Assembly: GCA_005884985.1 (NCBI GenBank) | Contig: VAYK01000113.1 | Location: 1-8,700, forward strand | Direction of reading: 5' to 3' | Source: Actinomycetota bacterium | GTDB taxonomy: Bacteria; Actinomycetota; Thermoleophilia; Solirubrobacterales; 70-9 | DNA length: 8,700 nucleotides | In this document: piece after piece, positions 1 to 4,615 of the stretch | How the letters are laid out: each line of letters starts with the position of its first letter | How positions within the stretch are numbered: position 1 is the first letter of the stretch | Notes under the pieces: generated by a model | What the model saw: the letters and a program-made list of their open reading frames with translations, nothing else | Databases searched by the model: none | What the model was told of the DNA's origin: nothing | Position numbers and translations under genes: made by a program

Positions 1-72
1 AGGCGCCCAATCGCGCACCTGCCGCTCACCCGCACGCGCCGGCACGACCTGGTCGTCTACGAGATCCGCTAG
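1..72 (+). CDS. 3' end of an unidentified protein (partial)
   Basis: The first frame is open from the window edge to a TAG at 70-72 and gives 23 residues ending in HDLVVYEIR. The codons are GC-rich at third positions, like the neighbouring genes, and the next gene on the other strand ends 88 bases further on, so a convergent gene end here is reasonable. A Val-Val-Tyr-Glu-Ile-Arg tail looks like the last strand of a soluble C-terminal domain and occurs in many membrane glycosyltransferases, but this is too short to name a family. Function unknown from this window. Confidence 0.5.
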   Translation, partial: RRPIAHLPLTRTRRHDLVVYEIR

Positions 73-160
73 CGGTGGCCACCCGCCGCACTCGCCGCTG
101 GGCCACCGGCGGGGGGCAGTCCACCGCCGGCGGCCCGAACGCGAATTCGGGATCGGTCAG
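73..160. terminator. Convergent intergenic region with three GC hairpins, possible bidirectional terminator
   Basis: Between two converging genes there are three perfect inverted repeats. GGTGGCC with flanking C/G pairs over 8 bp (73-80 with 101-108). CCGGCGG at 106-112 pairs with CCGCCGG at 124-130 (11-base loop). CCCGAA at 134-139 pairs with TTCGGG at 146-151 (6-base loop). The first two overlap and are mutually exclusive. None is followed by a T-run on either strand, so this is not a classical intrinsic terminator. U-less hairpin termination has been proposed for high-GC actinobacteria, and the position fits; assignment as a terminator is inference. Confidence 0.35.
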
Positions 161-1789
161 CTAGGGCGTCGGCGTCTCTACGGCGAGGCGGCCGGGGGCG
201 CGCTCCGCACGCCGCTCGCGGTAGCGGAGCGCCAGCAGGCCGGCCAGCGACGCCACCGCGGCGACCGCGATCAGACTCAACGCCGCGGGCCCGTCGTCGA
301 GAGGCGTCACCGGATCGCCGGCCACAGTCGGTCCGGCGATCGAGACAACCGCCCAGCCGAGCAGGGCGGCGAGCGCCGGCCGGACGTCCCCGAGGCGGGT
401 ACGCGGCGTCGCCAGCGCGGCGAGGACGATCGCCGCGGCCACCGCCGCGAGCACGGGGGTGACCGCAAGCCGGCCGTTGTGGACCCCGAGCGCCGTGAGC
501 ACCGTGTGCTCCAGGGCTCCGCTGCCCAGCTGATTTGCCCATGTCCCGGTGCCGTTGTCCCCGATCAGCGGAAACGTGAGCATCCCGGCGAGCATGAACG
601 TGACCGAGGGAATCGCCAGGGCGACGGTCAGCGCGGGCAGGCGCCGGTAGGCGGACGCGAGGCCGATCGCGAGGAATGGCAGCGCCGGGATCAAGAAGCG
701 CGGTCCGGGCGACCCGCCGCCGAAGGGCAGCCAGTAGCCGGTGTTGTAGAGGAAGTACACGATCGCCACCGCGCCGATCACCGCAGCCTCCGCCGCGCGG
801 CCCCGCTTGCGCATCATCACCGCGCCGACCACGGCGATGACCAGCACGGGCGTCAAGGTCAAGATGCCGCGGCTGCCGAGCAACAGGTCGACTGCCGCCC
901 CCGGCCGCGGGAGGTCGATCCAGCGGAACGGCGACCCGAGCGCCCAGAGGTTGAAGGCGAGCGCCGGCGCTGCGCCGATCGCTGCCCCGGCTGCGTAGGC
1001 CGCGGCACGGCGCAGGCGGCCCCCGCGGGCCACGGCGTAGGCGAACAGGATCGCCCCGAGGAGGCCGAGCGGGTACTCGAAGCTGACCGCCAGGCCCGCG
1101 AGGAGGCCCGCGGTGCCGACCAGGCCGATCCTCGCCGGGCCCTCGCGCTCGCGAAAAAGGAGCGCGAAGGCCGCGAATCCGAGTGTCGCGGCTACCACGT
1201 GAGAGAAGTACTCGGCGGCGAACGTCATCACAATCGTTCCCAGCCCCAGCGTGATCGCCGCCGCTGTCCCGTAGCCGGGCTCGATCCGTTCCGCGACCCA
1301 GCGGACGAGCAACAGGAGGGCGACCGCCGGGATGACCGCGCCCACCAGGGTCAGCGCCCAGATGAGCGGCGTCTCGTTCTCCACCCGGACCTCCACCCGA
1401 TGGGCGCGGCGAGCGCTGTATCCGTACTGGCTCAGGTCGGGGTGGTCAGGCGGCGTCCATCGCGGATAGTCTGCCCGGCTGGCGTTCGCGGCCGCGTGGC
1501 GGGCAAGCGACTTGGCCCCCCCGGCGTCGAGCGCCAGATAGGCGGGAAGTGTGAGCGCCGCCAGGCCGGGCGCCTTGACCGAGTAGAAGTGGCCACCGAA
1601 CCAGGCCTTGTCCCTGGTCTCCCAGTGCCAGGGGTCGATCTCCGCGTGGCCGGCCGCGAGCGCGCGGACCTGGGCGTAGCTGGACAGCTGGGCCCAGCCC
1701 ATCGAGTGCATCACGAAGGCCCACCCGATGCCAAGCGAGACGATCGCGAGCACGCCGGCGCGCGCGCGTACGCTCATTCGCTTCGGCAT
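161..1789 (-). CDS. Polytopic membrane protein, GT-C glycosyltransferase-like
   Basis: A 542-residue integral membrane protein with about 12-13 hydrophobic helices (for example near residues 10-32, 141-165, 174-212, 221-255, 262-286, 308-325, 335-353, 362-380, 384-409, 440-460, 470-490, 501-522). The first long outside loop, residues 45-75, is acidic and aromatic (EIDPWHWETRDKAW) and continues into GGHFYSVKAPG. In GT-C enzymes an Asp/Glu motif in this loop contributes to catalysis or metal binding. A second marked motif is SPGPRFLIP at 360-368, of the GPRF-type seen in bacterial mannosyltransferase-like membrane proteins. A polyprenyl-phosphate-linked sugar is the likely donor; acceptor unknown. 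It is the last gene of the GT2-methyltransferase cassette. The ATG at 1789 overlaps the upstream gene by 16 bases; an in-frame ATG at 1777 would give a 4-base ATGA overlap. Neither has a clear Shine-Dalgarno sequence. The GT-C assignment rests on topology and loop motifs only. Confidence 0.8.
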   Translation of the reverse strand: MPKRMSVRARAGVLAIVSLGIGWAFVMHSMGWAQLSSYAQVRALAAGHAEIDPWHWETRDKAWFGGHFYSVKAPGLAALTLPAYLALDAGGAKSLARHAAANASRADYPRWTPPDHPDLSQYGYSARRAHRVEVRVENETPLIWALTLVGAVIPAVALLLLVRWVAERIEPGYGTAAAITLGLGTIVMTFAAEYFSHVVAATLGFAAFALLFREREGPARIGLVGTAGLLAGLAVSFEYPLGLLGAILFAYAVARGGRLRRAAAYAAGAAIGAAPALAFNLWALGSPFRWIDLPRPGAAVDLLLGSRGILTLTPVLVIAVVGAVMMRKRGRAAEAAVIGAVAIVYFLYNTGYWLPFGGGSPGPRFLIPALPFLAIGLASAYRRLPALTVALAIPSVTFMLAGMLTFPLIGDNGTGTWANQLGSGALEHTVLTALGVHNGRLAVTPVLAAVAAAIVLAALATPRTRLGDVRPALAALLGWAVVSIAGPTVAGDPVTPLDDGPAALSLIAVAAVASLAGLLALRYRERRAERAPGRLAVETPTP

Positions 1790-2397
1790 AGGGCCATCGT
1801 CCAGGGGAGCGGGCTGCGGACCGCGACCACCTCCAGGCGCTGCTCGAGGAAGCCGATGAAGGAGGGCCGGGACCAGTGCTGAAGGTGGCCAGGGGTGTTT
1901 CCGAGCTCACGCACGTACCTCAAGCGCCCCAGGTTCAAGAAACGCCACAGCGGCTCTCGCGGCACGCTGACGATCGCCCAGGGGCTTGCCAGTCGAGCGA
2001 CGATCTCGAGTGCGGCGCGTGGGTCGCCCACGTGCTCGATCACCTCGCAGCAAAGGATCAGCTCGGCCGAGTCCTCGCCCGGATCCAGCGCCTCGAGCGA
2101 TGCCACCCTGAACGCGATGTCGAGCTGCGCGGCGCGCGCCCGACGGCCCGCCTCGTCGATGACGTCCGCGGAGATATCGGAACCGCGAGCATGGAGGCCG
2201 CGTCTCGCTAGCCGCCGAAGCAGCTCTCCCTCACCGCAGCCGACCTCGTGCACCTCCCGCGCGCCCGTCCCGATCACGAGACTTTCGAGCTCGTCGAGGA
2301 ACCCGCGAACGAGCCGGCGCTCCACCGGATTGCGCGACCCGTACTTGTCGTAGACGTTGCCGCCGGCGATCGACGGCGACGTCGCAGCGGCGGTCAG
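1774..2397 (-). CDS. Class I SAM-dependent methyltransferase
   Basis: Soluble Rossmann-fold methyltransferase. Numbered from the start chosen here (207 aa), motif I HEVGCGEGELL lies near residues 50-60 (glycine-rich SAM loop), the acidic end of strand 2 is GSDIS near 72-76, and the motif IV/post region LCCEVIEHVGDP near 115-126 is the Methyltransf_11/23 type signature. The first ATG/GTG/TTG start is a GTG at 2325, giving 183 aa, but the frame runs on upstream and encodes VYDKYGSRNPVERRL, an N-terminal block that looks like a conserved part of this kind of methyltransferase. The only plausible start before it is a CTG at 2397, which forms a CTGA overlap with the stop of the glycosyltransferase. 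GAGG at 2405-2408 precedes it with a 7-base spacer. The enzyme probably methylates a lipid-linked sugar or related small molecule made with its two operon partners; the acceptor is not evident. Family sure, start moderately sure. Confidence 0.87.
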   Translation of the reverse strand: MTAAATSPSIAGGNVYDKYGSRNPVERRLVRGFLDELESLVIGTGAREVHEVGCGEGELLRRLARRGLHARGSDISADVIDEAGRRARAAQLDIAFRVASLEALDPGEDSAELILCCEVIEHVGDPRAALEIVARLASPWAIVSVPREPLWRFLNLGRLRYVRELGNTPGHLQHWSRPSFIGFLEQRLEVVAVRSPLPWTMALCRSE

Positions 2398-3458
2398 CCG
2401 CCAACCTCGCTGCGGTCTCGGGCGCGATCGAACCGGCCCCGCCCGTCCTCGGAGCCCGCGGGAGCGTCGTGGCGACCGGCCTCGTAATGCGATGGCTCGA
2501 TGCCTGCTTCGAGCTCCAGCCGCCGGACCCGCTCGAAGGTCCGCTGTGCGATCACGCGCTGGCCGGCGATGGCGTCGCCGACCACCCCCAGCCCGAACAT
2601 CTGGACCGCGATCAGGGCCAGCACGGCGCCAAGGATCAGCGACTGCACGTGGCCGCTTCGATCGCCGTGGACGATCCAGTCGAACATGAAGGGGACGAAG
2701 GCGAGCAGCGCGGCCACGCCGAACACGCAGGCCACGATCGTGAACACGCGCAGCGGTTCATAAAGGACGTAGGCGCGGAAGACGGCGAGCGCATTGCGGC
2801 GAACGTAGGCCGGGGTGGAGTCGACGAGGCGCGACTCGCGGATCTCCGGGTTGCTCTGAATCGGGACGTGCTCGACGGCGACCAGCATCTTCCCCGCCTG
2901 GATCAGGCTCTCGAGCGTATAGGTGTAGTTGGAGACGACCTGAAGCTGGAGCGCCGCCTCCCTGTTATAGGCGCGAAAGCCCGATGTCGTGTCGGGGACG
3001 CGGGTCCCCGAGGCACGCCGCACCACCCAGCTTCCAAGCCGCTGGAGCGACTTTTTCGAGGCGGAGAAGTGCTCGACGTCCTTGACCTGTCGGTCGCCGA
3101 CGACCATGTCGGCGCGCCCGGCCAGGATTGGCGCGACCAGCTTCGGGATGTCGGCGGCCCGATACTGGTGGTCGGCGTCCGTGTTGACGATCACGTCCGC
3201 GCCCAGCTTCAGGGCGGCGTCGATTCCCGCCTGGAAGGCGGCGGCAAGCCCCTTGTTGTTGGTTAGCCTGACCACGTGGTCCACCCCGGAGGCTTGCGCC
3301 ACCTCGACCGTTCGATCGCTCGACCCGTCATCGATGACCAGCCACTCGACCTCGTCGAAGCCGTCCACCGCTCGGGGAAGCTCAACCAGAACCTGGGGCA
3401 GAGTGGTCTCCTCGTTCAGGCACGGAATCTGGATCACCAGCTTCATCCGCGGGGCCAT
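2394..3458 (-). CDS. GT2 family glycosyltransferase, polyprenyl-phosphate sugar transferase type
   Basis: About 354 residues. The GT-A catalytic domain comes first: VIQIPCLNEE near residues 8-17, IDDGSSD at 42-48 (nucleotide binding) and NTDADHQY at 92-99, carrying the DXD metal/nucleotide motif. DTTSGFRAYNREA near 156-168 is also characteristic of the DPM1/GtrB-like branch, which moves a sugar from a nucleotide donor to polyprenyl phosphate at the inner membrane face. Two helices follow (about 237-260 and 272-296), then an amphipathic ERVRRLELE segment and a polar, charged tail of about 35 residues. The start is uncertain: ATG at 3458 (MAPRMKL) is used here, ATG at 3446 (MKLVIQIP) fits typical family starts equally well, and a TTG at 3506 would add an Arg/Pro-rich stretch that looks non-coding. 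No start has a good Shine-Dalgarno sequence. It heads the cassette; its lipid-linked product could feed the GT-C-like protein two genes downstream. Confidence 0.9.
   Translation of the reverse strand: MAPRMKLVIQIPCLNEETTLPQVLVELPRAVDGFDEVEWLVIDDGSSDRTVEVAQASGVDHVVRLTNNKGLAAAFQAGIDAALKLGADVIVNTDADHQYRAADIPKLVAPILAGRADMVVGDRQVKDVEHFSASKKSLQRLGSWVVRRASGTRVPDTTSGFRAYNREAALQLQVVSNYTYTLESLIQAGKMLVAVEHVPIQSNPEIRESRLVDSTPAYVRRNALAVFRAYVLYEPLRVFTIVACVFGVAALLAFVPFMFDWIVHGDRSGHVQSLILGAVLALIAVQMFGLGVVGDAIAGQRVIAQRTFERVRRLELEAGIEPSHYEAGRHDAPAGSEDGRGRFDRARDRSEVGG
2403..2408 (-). promoter_or_regulatory. Ribosome binding site supporting a CTG start for the methyltransferase
   Basis: On the minus strand GAGGTT lies 7 bases (counted from GAGG) before the CTG at 2395-2397. 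It sits inside the last codons of the upstream glycosyltransferase, as expected for coupled translation. It helps to decide the start, because no ATG, GTG or TTG exists in this frame between the overlap and codon 25. Confidence 0.45.
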
Positions 3459-3650
3459 GGTAGCCGCGCCCGACCGTGCGAGTCCACGTCGCCGCGGCGG
3501 GGGCAAGGACCTGTGCGGTGTGCACGGCCCTAGCTATCGCGTAGCTGATAGCGGGCGCCGTAGCGCGCACCAGAGATCGGGGCTCCATCGAGACCACGAC
3601 GCCCCTGCGCATCAGGCACCGCGGGCGCGTCGCATGGACGCAGCCCGGGG
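3459..3650. other. Intergenic region upstream of the glycosyltransferase cassette
   Basis: 192 bases between two minus-strand genes. It contains one inverted repeat, GCTATC at 3533-3538 and GATAGC at 3547-3552, with an 8-base loop. There is no convincing -35/-10 pair on the minus strand and no tRNA-like T-arm. It should carry either the terminator of the 97-aa gene or the promoter of the cassette, since the gap is too long for simple coupling, but neither can be shown. Short open frames here (on both strands) are arginine-rich shadows with no family resemblance. Confidence 0.35.
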
Positions 3651-3944
3651 CTAGGAGTCATCGAGCAGCTGCTCGGCCTCGCTCCAGCGGCCCGGCGGGA
3701 CGCGCAGCGCGATGTCACCGCGGCCGAACTCGTCGAGCGGATAGTCGGCCGTCAGCACCGAATCGACTCCACGCTCGCCGAGGTACTGGCGCCAGGCCCG
3801 CGCCCCCTCGAGCTCGCCGAAGTCGCGGACGACCTCCCAGTCGTCGAATCGCGCGTCACCGATGTGGAGCTCGGCCTCGCCGTCGGCGTGCGGCTCGCCG
3901 CCGAGCGCGCGCCCAATCCTGGCCAGCCTCGATCGGAGATCCAT
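3651..3944 (-). CDS. Small soluble protein of unknown function (97 aa)
   Basis: ATG at 3944, TAG at 3651. A soluble, acidic protein without signal peptide or membrane helix. The N-terminal half (MDLRSRLARIGRALGG, then an acidic linker) looks helical. The rest has a compact alpha/beta pattern: DWEVVRDFGELEGARAWRQY near residues 35-54, GVDSVLTADYPLDEFGRGDI near 59-78, then ALRVPPGRWSEAEQLLDD. A short strand, a helix with Ala-Arg-Ala-Trp, a conserved-looking Gly-Val-(Asp/Asn)-Ser turn and a final Glu-Ala-Glu-x-Leu-Leu helix recall the small DUF2007-type 'putative signal transducing' fold; this is a resemblance only. It lies 43 bases downstream of the cyclophilin gene on the same strand and is probably cotranscribed with it. 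No good Shine-Dalgarno sequence. Coding is well supported by the GC-rich third positions and sensible composition. Confidence 0.72.
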   Translation of the reverse strand: MDLRSRLARIGRALGGEPHADGEAELHIGDARFDDWEVVRDFGELEGARAWRQYLGERGVDSVLTADYPLDEFGRGDIALRVPPGRWSEAEQLLDDS

Positions 3945-3987
3945 CGACGGCAGGCTAGATGAGACAGCCGATCGGCTGGTCGACGAG

Positions 3988-4446
3988 CTACTCGGAGAGC
4001 TCGATCCGCTCGATCAGCTGCGGCTCGAGCGGCCGGTCTCCCGCTCCCGTGGGTGCGGCCTCGATGGCGTCCACGGCGTCCATACCGTCGGTGACGCGGC
4101 CGAACACGGTGTGCTTGCCGTCGAGCCAGGGCGCCGCCTCCGTGGTGACGATGAAGAACTGCGATCCGTTGGTGTCCGGCCCGGAGTTGGCCATCGCGAC
4201 CGCGCCGCGGACCACCTTGTGCTCGTTGATCTCGTCCTCGAACGTGTAGCCGGGCCCGCCGGTCCCCGTTCCCTGCGGACAGCCACCCTGGATCATGAAA
4301 TCCGGGATCACGCGGTGAAAGACGAGGCCGTCGTAGAAGCTGTCGGCCGCCAGCTTGCGGAAGTTGGCGACCGTCTTCGGCGCCGCCTCGTCGTGGAGCT
4401 CGACGGTGACCGGCCCCGCGTTGGTGTGGAGGGTGGCGTTGGACAT
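3988..4446 (-). CDS. Cyclophilin-type peptidyl-prolyl cis-trans isomerase
   Basis: 152 residues from ATG 4446 (MSNATLHTNAGPVTVEL), the usual start of short bacterial cyclophilins; an in-frame GTG at 4458 would add four residues. It catalyses cis-trans isomerisation of X-Pro bonds and helps protein folding. With no signal peptide it should act in the cytoplasm. All key motifs are present: VFHRVIPDFMIQGG near residues 42-55 with the catalytic Arg in FHR and the Phe/Met/Gln of the active site, the MANSGPDTNGSQFFI block near 85-99, and the WLDGKHTVFG block at 107-116 with the Trp typical of cyclosporin-binding forms and the His of the active site. QGGCPQGTGTGGPGYTFEDE is the loop seen in actinobacterial single-domain cyclophilins. 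The 97-aa gene follows on the same strand; the large secreted gene diverges upstream. Confidence 0.96.
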   Translation of the reverse strand: MSNATLHTNAGPVTVELHDEAAPKTVANFRKLAADSFYDGLVFHRVIPDFMIQGGCPQGTGTGGPGYTFEDEINEHKVVRGAVAMANSGPDTNGSQFFIVTTEAAPWLDGKHTVFGRVTDGMDAVDAIEAAPTGAGDRPLEPQLIERIELSE

Positions 4447-4576
4447 TACGCGGGCCACTGTAGCTTGCTATAAGGAACGAGAGCAAGGCGGGGCTTCGGC
4501 CACTCCGGCACGAGTAAATCACCGGATGCCAGCAGGGGCGGCGACCTCGTGATGCGCCGACCGCCGCGACGTTACC

Positions 4577-4586
4577 CACAATTGTG
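4577..4586. promoter_or_regulatory. 10-bp palindrome CACAATTGTG upstream of the secreted protein gene
   Basis: A perfect palindrome and one of the few AT-rich spots in a GC-rich region, 16 bases before the start codon. It is nested in a wider pair, TACCC (4573-4577) with GGGTA (4590-4594). The right arm of that pair covers part of the ribosome binding site, so it could be an operator or part of an RNA fold that covers the site. Function is inferred from position only. Confidence 0.3.
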
Positions 4587-4587
4587 A

Positions 4588-4592
4588 GAGGG
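4588..4592 (+). promoter_or_regulatory. Ribosome binding site of the secreted S8-like gene
   Basis: GAGGG, followed by a 10-base spacer to the GTG at 4603, slightly longer than ideal. It supports this GTG, which also opens directly into a signal peptide. Confidence 0.6.
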
Positions 4593-4595
4593 TAC

Positions 4596-4615
4596 GGCGG
4601 CTGTGAGCAGCCGCC
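4596..4615 (+). promoter_or_regulatory. Hairpin with the start codon in its loop
   Basis: GGCGGCT (4596-4602) pairs perfectly with AGCCGCC (4609-4615); the 6-base loop GTGAGC is the start codon plus the second codon. Outside a two-base bulge (TT, 4616-4617) the stem can continue with TAC (4593-4595) and GTA (4618-4620). Such a GC-rich stem immediately around the start would be expected to hinder initiation and may act in translational control. Chance is possible in GC-rich DNA. Confidence 0.4.

Larger units (their letters stand above)
4447..4602. promoter_or_regulatory. Divergent intergenic control region
   Basis: 156 bases between the cyclophilin (minus) and the secreted protein (plus), so promoters for both must lie here or inside the genes. 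The left part has the only AT-rich patch. On the plus strand TTACGC (4446-4451), 17 bases, TATAAG (4469-4474) is a weak promoter candidate. On the minus strand TTGCTC (4481-4486), 18 bases, TACAGT (4457-4462) is another, which would give an almost leaderless cyclophilin message. Both overlap the inverted repeat CTTGCT (4464-4469) / AGCAAG (4482-4487). The matches to consensus are poor and remain hypotheses. Confidence 0.35.

Noticed and set aside
479..1882. 467-codon plus-strand open frame opposite the membrane protein
   Set aside because: Composition is Arg/Asp/Gln/Gly-rich with no domain or hydrophobic core, as expected for the antisense of a GC-rich gene. The minus strand encodes a coherent multi-helix protein.
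3533..3552. GCTATC/GATAGC hairpin as a terminator
   Set aside because: Six base pairs with an 8-base loop, not followed by a T-run on either strand; too weak to call alone.
4490..4512. tRNA-like 5' end on the minus strand (GCCGGAGTGGCCGAAGC)
   Set aside because: It recalls the start of a class II tRNA, but no anticodon arm, no GTTCGA-type T-loop and no matching acceptor strand follow before the cyclophilin gene.
4577..4590. Resemblance of CACAATTGTGAG to a LacI-type operator
   Set aside because: Only the short ATTGTGAG core matches and there is no LacI-family gene or sugar operon in the window; kept only as a generic palindrome.
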